NCBI GenBank assembly: GCA_023254755.1
Contig: JALRKU010000352.1
Span: 1 to 7,231, forward strand
Direction of reading: 5' to 3'
DNA length: 7,231 nucleotides
Origin: Aeromicrobium sp.
GTDB lineage: Bacteria > Actinomycetota > Actinomycetes > Propionibacteriales > Nocardioidaceae
Part shown: positions 1 to 4,766 of the stretch, one piece after another
Numbering within the stretch: the first letter of the stretch is position 1
Layout of the letters: each line of letters begins with the position of its first letter
Translations under genes and position numbers: made by a program
Notes under the pieces: generated by a model
What the model saw: the letters and a program-made list of their open reading frames with translations, nothing else
Databases searched by the model: none
Told to the model about the DNA's origin: nothing

Positions 1-78
1 CGCCTGATATCATCGTGCGTAACGAAAAACGGATGTTGCAAGAATCCGTTGACGCCTTGTTCGACAACGGCCGTCGTG
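1..78 (+). pseudogene. rpoC: rpoC (RNA polymerase beta' subunit) fragment at chimeric contig end
   Basis: Read from base 3, this stretch encodes PDIIV followed by [20 protein letters not shown]. That is one of the most conserved parts of the beta' subunit, following the clamp helices around the rudder, where the family normally continues with GR and a conserved KS-L core. Here the frame loses all RpoC likeness after about base 78. Bases 1-65 contain 32 G/C (about 49%), far below the rest of the window, so the source genome is probably different. The RNEKRML wording is closest to what I know of proteobacterial RpoC. Only about 25 residues are present and there is no start or stop, so it cannot be a functional gene. 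The likeliest reading is a library, amplification or assembly chimera; a real insertion is possible but unlikely. Confidence 0.8.
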
Positions 79-249
79 CTCTCACCCGTCGACCAGCGCG
101 ACGGACGCGTCCGACTCGCCGGCGAGATCTGGTCGGCCCGCACCGACTCGCCCACCACCCGCTTCGACGTCGGCGACGAGGTCCTCGTCGTCCGCGTCGA
201 CGGTGCGACAGCCGTCGTCACCGCCGTCACCACCACCACGGAGAGCTGA
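67..249 (+). CDS. NfeD-like protein, C-terminal OB-fold part only (5' end missing)
   Basis: The frame ending at the TGA at 247-249 reads [20 protein letters not shown], then EIWSAR, then a segment with [16 protein letters not shown]. This is the pattern of the NfeD C-terminal soluble domain: G-x-A-x-x-x-L-x-P-x-G-R-V-x-x-x-G-E-x-W-x-A, later G-x-x-V-x-V-V-x-x-D-G. About 60 residues are visible, whereas short NfeD proteins have about 140-150 with several membrane segments first. Those segments are absent because the sequence switches to an rpoC fragment upstream. The TTG at 49 that could open the frame lies inside the rpoC-derived bases and is not a real start. The stop lies one base before the SPFH start, so the two genes are surely one operon. 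NfeD proteins are membrane partners of SPFH proteins and are thought to aid their assembly or membrane quality control. Confidence 0.75.
240..245 (+). promoter_or_regulatory. Ribosome binding site of the SPFH gene
   Basis: GGAGAG lies five bases before the ATG at 251 and just upstream of the NfeD stop codon. It decides the start: an in-frame GTG at 203 would put 16 extra non-hydrophobic residues inside nfeD with no such site, whereas starting at 251 places the hydrophobic anchor at the very N-terminus. Confidence 0.7.
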
Positions 250-250
250 C

Positions 251-1378
251 ATGTTCACCACACTGACCGTCCTGCTGATCCTGCTGGCGGCCCTCGTCGT
301 CGCGGTCGTGGCGATGACCGTCAAGATCGTCCCGCAGGCCCGCGCCGGCATCGTCGAGCGCTTCGGCAAGTACCGCACCACGCTGCCGGCCGGGCTGAAC
401 GTCGTCACGCCGTTCATCGACAAGGTCCGCTACGTCATCGACCTGCGCGAGCAGGTCGTCAGCTTCCCGCCGCAGCCGGTGATCACCGAGGACAACCTCG
501 TGGTCTCGATCGACACCGTCATCTACTTCCAGGTCACCGACGCCGTCGCGGCGACGTACGAGATCGCCAGCTACATCCAGGCCATCGAGCAGCTCACCAT
601 GACCACGCTGCGCAACATCATCGGTGGCATGACCCTCGAGCACGCGCTCACCAGCCGCGACCAGATCAACTCCGGTCTGCGCGGCGAGCTCGACAGCGCG
701 ACCGGCAAGTGGGGCATCCGCGTCAACCGCGTCGAGCTCAAGGGCATCGACCCGCCGCCGTCGATCATCGACGCGATGGAGAAGCAGATGCGCGCCGAGC
801 GTGACAAGCGCGCCATGATCCTGACCGCCGAGGGCGACCGGCAGTCGCAGATCCTCACGGCCGAGGGCTCCAAGCAGGCCGCGATCCTGACCGCCGAGGG
901 CGAGCGCCAGGCGCAGATCCTCACGGCCCAGGCCGATCGTCAGGCCCAGATCCTGCGTGCCCAGGGTGAGGCGCAGGCCATCTCGGCGGTGTTCCAGGCC
1001 ATCCACGACGGCAACCCGGACCAGAAGCTGCTGTCGTACCAGTACCTGCAGACGCTGCCGAAGATCGCCGCGGGCGAGAACACCAGCACGTGGGTGATCC
1101 CCGCCGAGCTGACCAAGGTGCTCGGCACCCTGGGTGGCACGTTCGGCAAGATCCCCGCCGACGGTGGCGGCTCCAAGGTGCGGGTCGACCTCGACGAGCC
1201 GGTCGACGACGACCCGGCCGAGGAGCCCGAGACCAGCGCCGCGGTGCAGCAGGCGCTCGATGCGGCGAAGGCCGCCGAGCAGCCGACCATCACGTCACCC
1301 GAGGTCGTCAACGACCCGATCGCCCCGGCCGCTGAGGCCGCGGGCGACGACACCCCGCCGCCCCCGCCGCCAGCCTGA
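251..1378 (+). CDS. SPFH/band 7 domain (stomatin/paraslipin-like) membrane protein
   Basis: The product has 375 residues. Residues about 3-27 form one hydrophobic N-terminal anchor. The band 7 domain follows (about 27-180), with the typical opening [16 protein letters not shown], then [28 protein letters not shown]-like and [15 protein letters not shown]. Residues 180-250 are a charged Ala/Gln/Glu helix containing five 11-residue repeats starting ILTA. The motif WVIPAEL (281-287) closes the conserved part. A variable acidic tail (about 304-375) ends in a run of prolines. Length and order match mycobacterial Rv1488, which likewise sits beside an NfeD gene (Rv1487). SPFH proteins oligomerise into large rings or cages on the membrane and organise membrane microdomains, often with proteases or NfeD proteins. 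The exact substrate here is unknown. The gene follows nfeD with a one-base gap. Confidence 0.93.
818..982 (+). repeat. Five tandem 33-bp repeats encoding an 11-residue coiled-coil repeat
   Basis: Units begin at 818, 851, 884, 917 and 950. The first four encode [33 protein letters not shown] and [11 protein letters not shown]; the fifth, [11 protein letters not shown], is more diverged. Each has the pattern I-L-x-A-x-x-x-x-Q-(A/S)-x. The 11-residue period is that of hendecad coiled coils, expected for the extended helix after an SPFH domain. The DNA copies differ mainly by synonymous changes (CTG/CTC, ACC/ACG), so the repeat is kept at protein level but could still gain or lose units. Confidence 0.85.
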
Positions 1379-1392
1379 TCCGGTGACACGGT

Positions 1393-1425
1393 CTGCCGGG
1401 CCGCCCGTCTGGGGCGGCCTGGCAG
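1393..1425 (+). terminator. Strong GC hairpin between the SPFH and transglycosylase genes
   Basis: CTGCC-G-GGCCGCCC (1393-1406), a five-base loop GTCTG (1407-1411), then GGGCGGCC-T-GGCAG (1412-1425). Thirteen Watson-Crick pairs plus one G-U pair form an uninterrupted 14-pair stem. There is no T-run after it on the plus strand, as is common for actinobacterial hairpins proposed as terminators. It probably ends the nfeD-SPFH transcript. It finishes only 10 bases before the next ATG, so it would also shape the leader of the downstream gene if transcription reads through. Confidence 0.6.
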
Positions 1426-1435
1426 GCTGGCGGGC

Positions 1436-2149
1436 ATGGACCGCACCACCCTCGTCCGGCTCGCCCTCACGGTGGCCGTCGCGATCAGCGTCGCGATCGG
1501 CATCGCCTGGTTCGTCGTCGATCGCGACGACGACCCCGTGAGCGGACCGGCCCCGAAGGCCGCCGAGGAGGTGCCGCTCGCCGAGGGCTCGCAGACCGAG
1601 CCCGACGCCGACTGGGTCTCCGAGACCGCGTCGCAGCACCAGATCCCCGTGCGGGCGATGCAGGCCTACGCCACGACCGAGATCAGCGAGCGCGAGGCCC
1701 AGCCCGGCTGCCACCTGCGGTGGAACACGCTGGCCGCGATCGGATCGGTCGAGTCGGCCCACGGCACGCTCGGCGGCGGAGGTCTGGACGCCCAGGGATC
1801 GTCGACCGAGAAGATCATCGGTCCCGCCCTCGACGGCACCAACGGCACCCGGGCCATCGAGGCCACCGCGGAGTCGACCCGCCTGCACGGCGACGACGAG
1901 TGGGACCACGCGGTCGGGCCGTTCCAGTTCCTCACGTCGTCGTGGGAGCGCTACGGCGGCGACGCGGACGGCGACGGCGAGGCCGACCCGTTCGACATCG
2001 ACGACGCCGCGCTGGGCGCCGCACGCCACCTGTGCGTCGCGGGCCACGACCTCGCGGGCGACGGCTGGGTGCCGTCGGTCTTCTCGTACAACAACTCGAT
2101 GCAGTACGTCGCGAAGGTCCGCAGCGTCGCGAACAGCTACGCCGACTGA
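1436..2149 (+). CDS. Membrane-anchored or secreted lytic murein transglycosylase (SLT fold)
   Basis: The product has 237 residues. Residues 7-28 form a hydrophobic N-terminal segment, either a signal anchor or an uncleaved signal; no lipobox cysteine is visible. An acidic linker follows, then a lysozyme-like transglycosylase domain from about residue 58. CHLRWNTLAAIGSVESAHG carries the likely catalytic acid E106. GPFQFLTSSW (161-170), DPFDIDDAALGAARHLC (184-200) and FSYNNSMQYVAKV (216-228) are the other hallmark segments of the actinobacterial MltB/SLT type. Such enzymes cleave the MurNAc-GlcNAc bond of peptidoglycan and release 1,6-anhydro-MurNAc outside the membrane. Cys92 and Cys200 could form a disulfide. 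Residues 176-184 (DADGDGEAD) resemble an EF-hand calcium loop. The ATG at 1436 has only a weak purine-rich GGCGGG upstream. The gene converges on the PEBP gene. Confidence 0.85.
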   Translation: MDRTTLVRLALTVAVAISVAIGIAWFVVDRDDDPVSGPAPKAAEEVPLAEGSQTEPDADWVSETASQHQIPVRAMQAYATTEISEREAQPGCHLRWNTLAAIGSVESAHGTLGGGGLDAQGSSTEKIIGPALDGTNGTRAIEATAESTRLHGDDEWDHAVGPFQFLTSSWERYGGDADGDGEADPFDIDDAALGAARHLCVAGHDLAGDGWVPSVFSYNNSMQYVAKVRSVANSYAD

Positions 2150-2167
2150 CGTCGGCCGGCCGTCAGT
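2145..2167. terminator. Stem-loop spanning both convergent stop codons
   Basis: ACTGACG (2145-2151) pairs with CGTCAGT (2161-2167) around a nine-base GC loop. The TGA of the transglycosylase gene (2147-2149) lies in the left arm. The TCA that is the PEBP stop read on the other strand (2163-2165) lies in the right arm. A single element placed like this could end transcription from both sides. There is no T-run and the stem has only 7 pairs, so the terminator role is tentative. Confidence 0.45.
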
Positions 2168-2690
2168 GGCGGTAGGTGCCGTGCACGATCGCGCGGCCCA
2201 GCGTCTTGAAGGTCAGGTTGAAGCCGACCACGGCCGGCGACGCCGAGGCGTCGACCCCGAGGGTCTCCTCGCCGACCGCGTGGACCACGAAGAAGTACCG
2301 GTGGTCCTGGTCGCCCTGCGGCGGGGCAGCACCCATGAACGCGTGCGTGCCGCCGTCGTTGCGGACGTGGAAGGCTCCAGCCGGCAGCGTCGCGTCGCCT
2401 GCGCCGGCACCGGCGGCCAGCTCGGTGACGTCCGCCGGGACGTCGACGACGACCCAGTGCCAGAAGCCCGACACGATCGGGGCGTCGGGGTCGAAGCAGG
2501 TCACGACGAACGACTTGGTGCCCTCGGGCGCGTTGCTCCACGACAGCTGCGGCGACGTGTCGCCGTGGGCGTTGACCTGGTCGTCCTTCAGCGGCTGACC
2601 GTCGACGACGTCGGCGCTGGTCACGTCGAACGACGCGACGGCGGGCAGCAGCGGGTACGGATCCGGGGTGACCGGGCGATCGAGGCTCAT
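2163..2690 (-). CDS. YbhB/YbcL-family PEBP-like protein
   Basis: The product has 175 residues and no signal peptide. The ligand-pocket motifs of the phosphatidylethanolamine-binding protein family are present. DTSPQLSW (44-51) and CFDPDAPIVSGFWHWVVVDVP (65-85) form the first conserved region, including the D-P-D-A-P and H-W residues. Residues 129-138 (DHRYFFVVHA) form the second. GFNLTF and GTYRH close the fold. Length and wording are close to mycobacterial Rv2140c (176 residues). Bacterial members are small cytosolic proteins with an anion-binding pocket whose physiological ligand is mostly unsettled; kinase-regulator roles are known only for eukaryotic relatives. The ATG at 2690 has a TAGCCT -10 box seven bases upstream and no Shine-Dalgarno sequence, so the mRNA is probably leaderless. 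The open frame continues upstream inside the antisense of the next gene, but that part is not coding. Confidence 0.92.
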   Translation of the reverse strand: MSLDRPVTPDPYPLLPAVASFDVTSADVVDGQPLKDDQVNAHGDTSPQLSWSNAPEGTKSFVVTCFDPDAPIVSGFWHWVVVDVPADVTELAAGAGAGDATLPAGAFHVRNDGGTHAFMGAAPPQGDQDHRYFFVVHAVGEETLGVDASASPAVVGFNLTFKTLGRAIVHGTYRH

Positions 2691-2697
2691 GACGGCC

Positions 2698-2703
2698 AGG
2701 CTA
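2698..2703 (-). promoter_or_regulatory. -10 box of a leaderless promoter for the PEBP gene
   Basis: On the minus strand TAGCCT fits the actinobacterial -10 pattern TANNNT. It is followed by seven bases (GGCCGTC) and then the ATG at 2690, so transcription would begin at the start codon. No good -35 is visible, which is usual for this promoter type, and no ribosome binding site precedes the ATG. Confidence 0.55.
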
Positions 2704-2714
2704 GCCACTCGGCC

Positions 2715-2720
2715 TAGAGT
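2715..2720 (+). promoter_or_regulatory. -10 box of a leaderless promoter for the RNA methyltransferase operon
   Basis: TAGAGT fits TANNNT and stands six bases before the ATG at 2727, which would make the start codon the transcript's first codon. Nothing like a Shine-Dalgarno sequence lies in those six bases (TTCGTC). It is 11 bases from the opposing -10 box of the PEBP gene, so the two promoters share the same 36-base gap. Confidence 0.55.
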
Positions 2721-2726
2721 TTCGTC

Positions 2727-3542
2727 ATGGCCGAGATCCTCCAGGTGACCGATCCGGCCGATCCCCGACTCGACGCCTACCTGCGGCTGCGTGACGTCTC
2801 GCTGCGCCAGCACCTCGAGGTCGAGCGCGGGATCTACCTGGCCGAGGGGGAGAAGGTCGTCCGTCGGGCGGTCGAGGCGGGGCACCGACCGGTGTCCTTC
2901 CTCATGGCGCCGCGCTGGCTCGACGGGCTCGCCGACGTGCTCGACGGCACCGACGCGCCCGTCTTCGTGCTCGACGAGGCGACGATCGAGCGGGTCACCG
3001 GCTTCCACGTGCACCGCGGTGCGCTCGCGGCGATCCAGCGGCCCGCCGCGGCCACGGTCGACGACGTGCTGCAGGACGCGCGACGTGTCGTGGTGATGGA
3101 GGACCTCGCTGACCACGCCAACGTCGGGGCGATCTTCCGCAGTGCCGCAGCGCTGGGGTTCGACGCCGTGCTGCTGTCGCCGCGCTGTGCTGACCCCTGG
3201 TACCGGCGATCGATCAAGACGTCGATGGGTGCCGTGTTCCGGGTTCCCTTCGCCCGCGTCGACGAGTGGTACGCCCTGCCCGACGTGCTCCGCGACCACG
3301 GCCTGGTGAGCCTGGCGCTGACCCTCGCCGACGACGCCGTCGCGCTGGACTCCGTGCCGACCGACCTGTCGCGCCTCGCCGTGATCGTCGGGTCGGAGGG
3401 CCACGGGTTGTCGGAGCGCTGGCAGCAGGGCGCCGACCACCGCGTCACGATCCCGATGGCGGCCGACATCGACTCGCTCAACGCCGCGGCGTCGGTCGCA
3501 GTCGCCTGCTGGCAGCTGCGACCGCGCCCGGAGCCGGCATGA
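2727..3542 (+). CDS. TrmH/SpoU-family RNA 2'-O-ribose methyltransferase
   Basis: The product has 271 residues. The N-terminal substrate-binding part (about 1-105) includes the family's YLAEGEKVVRRAVEAG stretch and ends HRGALAAIQRP. The SPOUT catalytic domain then shows all three SpoU motifs. Motif 1 is DHANVGAIFRSAAALGFDAV (129-148, with N132 and R138). Motif 2 is IVGSEGHGLSE (220-230). Motif 3 is IPM (242-244) plus SLNAAASVAVACW (250-262). The trefoil knot formed by motifs 2 and 3 binds S-adenosylmethionine, and the enzyme methylates a ribose 2'-OH in rRNA or tRNA. Which nucleotide is the target cannot be read from the sequence. The size and N-terminal domain fit the RlmB/TsnR-like branch better than the short tRNA enzymes. 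It is the first gene of a two-gene operon, with a likely leaderless start. Confidence 0.92.
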   Translation: MAEILQVTDPADPRLDAYLRLRDVSLRQHLEVERGIYLAEGEKVVRRAVEAGHRPVSFLMAPRWLDGLADVLDGTDAPVFVLDEATIERVTGFHVHRGALAAIQRPAAATVDDVLQDARRVVVMEDLADHANVGAIFRSAAALGFDAVLLSPRCADPWYRRSIKTSMGAVFRVPFARVDEWYALPDVLRDHGLVSLALTLADDAVALDSVPTDLSRLAVIVGSEGHGLSERWQQGADHRVTIPMAADIDSLNAAASVAVACWQLRPRPEPA

Positions 3543-4000
3543 GCACCGAGATCGGCATCCGGCTGCTGGCCGCGGTGGTCATCGCCGCCGTCGTGCTGGT
3601 GGTCGTGATCCGCCAGGTGCTGCGCCAGGCGGGTGCCTCGCCCGGTCGTGCGCAGTCGTCACCTGCACCAACGCCGCGTGCACCGCGCACTCCGCTCGAG
3701 CCGGGCACCCGTCACCTGGTCCAGCGCCTCCTCGACGCCGGCGAGAAGATCCGGGCGATCAAGACCCTGCGCGAGGCCGTGCCCGGGCTGTCGTTGGCCG
3801 CGGCCAAGCGCCGCGTGGACGACTGGCACCTCGAGCCGCACGCCGCCGAGCCCCCGGCACCCGTCGTCGACGACGAGCTGGCGGCCTCGGCGCGGGCGGT
3901 GCGCGACACCTCGGGTCCGAACGCGGCGATCAAGCACGTGCGGGAGCGCACCCGCTGGGGCCTCGCCGAGGCGAAGGCCTACGTCGACCGGCTCGTCTGA
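3539..4000 (+). CDS. Small membrane-anchored protein with two L7/L12 C-terminal-domain-like repeats
   Basis: The product has 153 residues. Residues 6-25 are a strongly hydrophobic single segment, followed by a Pro/Ala/Ser-rich linker (about 31-56). Two copies of a helical motif resembling the ribosomal stalk protein L7/L12 C-terminal domain follow. Residues 69-96 include EKIRAIKTLREAVPGLSLAAAK and residues 127-152 include NAAIKHVRERTRWGLAEAK. Both match the pattern K/A-x-x-A-I-K-x-(L/V)-R-E-x-x-x-x-x-L-x-x-A-K-x-x-V-D known from L7/L12. The N-terminal dimerisation domain of the real stalk protein is absent, so this is not rplL. The ATG overlaps the TGA of the methyltransferase gene (ATGA) and has GGAG at 3530-3533, five bases before it, indicating translational coupling. 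The function is unknown; a protein-protein or elongation-factor-like contact at the membrane is speculation. Confidence 0.8.
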   Translation: MSTEIGIRLLAAVVIAAVVLVVVIRQVLRQAGASPGRAQSSPAPTPRAPRTPLEPGTRHLVQRLLDAGEKIRAIKTLREAVPGLSLAAAKRRVDDWHLEPHAAEPPAPVVDDELAASARAVRDTSGPNAAIKHVRERTRWGLAEAKAYVDRLV

Positions 4001-4015
4001 AACCGAGCGGCGTCG

Positions 4016-4624
4016 TCAGTCGTCGACGCCGGCCGGGGTGACCGGCCAGTCGGCGGGGTAGTGGTCGGCCAGCTCGCCGTGCTGCTTGTAGAGCTTCTTG
4101 CGGGCCCGCTCGGCGAGCCGGTCGCCGAACACGGTGCCGAACAGGTGGTCGGTCTCGTGCTGCAGGCAGCGGGCCAGCAGGCCGGTGCCGTGGAACTCCA
4201 CGGGAGCGCCGGTCTGGTCGAAGCCCGTCACGTGCGCCTGGTCGGGCCGGGCGCAGCCGGTGAACGCGCCGGGCAGCGACAGGCAGCCCTCGTCGGCCTC
4301 GTCGAGGTGGCGCTCCTTGCCCTCGGGCAGCGTCAGCACGGGATTGCACACGACACCCGTCACGCGGTTCTCGTCGCCGTCGGGGCAGTCGAACACGAAG
4401 ACCTTGAGGTCGACGCCCACCTGGTTCGCGGCGAGGCCCACGCCGTGCGCGGCGTACATCGTGGCGACCATGTCACTGACGAGCTTCGCGAGGTCGTCGT
4501 CGAACTCCGTCACGTCACGCAGCTCGTGGTGCATCACGGGGGTGCCCCAGCGGGTGATGGGCAGGACGTCGCCCGGCTCGGGAAGGGCACGGGACTGCGG
4601 GGCGGTGGGGATCGCGTCGGGCAC
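4016..4624 (-). CDS. def: Peptide deformylase
   Basis: The protein is a metallohydrolase that removes the formyl group from the initiator methionine of new proteins, in the cytosol at the ribosome exit. All three signature motifs are intact. Counting from the GTG at 4624 (202 residues), they are GVGLAANQ (61-68), EGCLSLP (112-118; metal ligand C114) and QHETDHL (155-161; ligands H156 and H160, catalytic E157). The N-terminus has about 20 extra residues before the conserved PITRWGTPVM, as in several actinobacterial deformylases. Two in-frame GTG codons compete. The one at 4630 directly abuts a TAGCCT -10 box and so would lie upstream of the predicted transcript. The one at 4624 is six bases past that box, as expected for a leaderless gene, and I chose it. 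The gene converges on the L7/L12-like gene with 15 bases between stops and diverges from the acyl-CoA dehydrogenase operon. Confidence 0.95.
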   Translation of the reverse strand: MPDAIPTAPQSRALPEPGDVLPITRWGTPVMHHELRDVTEFDDDLAKLVSDMVATMYAAHGVGLAANQVGVDLKVFVFDCPDGDENRVTGVVCNPVLTLPEGKERHLDEADEGCLSLPGAFTGCARPDQAHVTGFDQTGAPVEFHGTGLLARCLQHETDHLFGTVFGDRLAERARKKLYKQHGELADHYPADWPVTPAGVDD

Positions 4625-4630
4625 CGCCAC

Positions 4631-4636
4631 AGGCTA
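4631..4636 (-). promoter_or_regulatory. -10 box of a leaderless promoter for def
   Basis: On the minus strand the sequence reads TAGCCT, then GTGGCG, then the GTG at 4624. It is the same hexamer as the PEBP gene's -10 box, with nearly the same spacing to a start codon (six versus seven bases) and again no Shine-Dalgarno sequence. It supports translation starting at 4624 and not 4630. Confidence 0.5.
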
Positions 4637-4682
4637 TCGGGCCGCCACGCCCGCCATGACCTGGCGGGTGACGCAGATCTCG

Positions 4683-4697
4683 GATACTCTGAGTATC
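4683..4697. promoter_or_regulatory. Perfect 15-bp palindrome, candidate operator 1
   Basis: GATACTC-T-GAGTATC has two 7-base arms around one central base. It is in the divergent gap between def and the acyl-CoA dehydrogenase operon, and is AT-rich for this genome. The size and symmetry suit a dimeric repressor such as a TetR-family protein, which often controls fatty-acid degradation genes in actinobacteria. No regulator gene is present in the window. It includes TACTCT (4685-4690), a possible TANNNT -10 box. Confidence 0.5.
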
Positions 4698-4703
4698 TGA
4701 AGG

Positions 4704-4720
4704 TGTAACTTCGGGTTACA
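4704..4720. promoter_or_regulatory. 17-bp inverted repeat, candidate operator 2 or leader hairpin
   Basis: TGTAAC-TTCGG-GTTACA has perfect 6-base arms. Its centre lies 22 bases from that of the preceding palindrome, close to two helical turns, which would put two repressor dimers on the same face of the DNA. A TANNNT hexamer (TAACTT, 4706-4711) lies within it, so binding could block a promoter. As RNA the same bases could fold into a short stem with a UUCG-type loop, so an mRNA role is the alternative. Confidence 0.5.
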
Positions 4721-4756
4721 AGGTCGTACGACATGTGCGACCACCCGCAGACGACG

Positions 4757-4761
4757 AGGAG
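4757..4761 (+). promoter_or_regulatory. Ribosome binding site of the first acyl-CoA dehydrogenase
   Basis: AGGAG ends five bases before the GTG at 4767. It supports this non-ATG start and hence the long N-terminal extension of the protein. Internal ATG codons such as residue 8 (4788) have no comparable site at the right distance. Confidence 0.65.
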
Positions 4762-4766
4762 CTCCG

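Noticed and set aside
203..250. In-frame GTG at 203 as the SPFH start
   Set aside because: It would lie inside nfeD without a ribosome binding site and add 16 non-hydrophobic residues before the membrane anchor. The ATG at 251 has GGAGAG at five bases.
15..266. Arg-rich plus-strand frame continuing from the rpoC fragment as one protein
   Set aside because: Only bases up to about 78 look like RpoC. The remainder is an out-of-frame shadow of the NfeD domain with typical GC-rich Arg/His/Pro composition.
818..982. CRISPR-like or mobile repeat reading of the 33-bp units
   Set aside because: The units are directly adjacent with no spacers, stay in frame, and encode a coiled-coil helix inside a conserved gene.
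227..1006. Long minus-strand frame antisense to the SPFH gene with repeats
   Set aside because: Its [12 protein letters not shown] repeats are just the complement of the 33-bp units. Composition and lack of motifs mark it as a shadow.
2691..3440. Minus-strand extension of the PEBP frame to 425 residues
   Set aside because: The added part is antisense to the clearly conserved SpoU methyltransferase and has no family resemblance. PEBP proteins are about 175 residues, and the ATG at 2690 has its own -10 box.
3991..4008. Possible terminator GCTCG...CGAGC between the L7/L12-like gene and def
   Set aside because: Only five pairs with an eight-base loop and mismatches immediately outside. Too weak to call.
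4723..4732. GTCGTACGAC as a stand-alone operator feature
   Set aside because: A 10-bp palindrome of common GC-rich words can occur by chance. I mention it only as part of the cluster.
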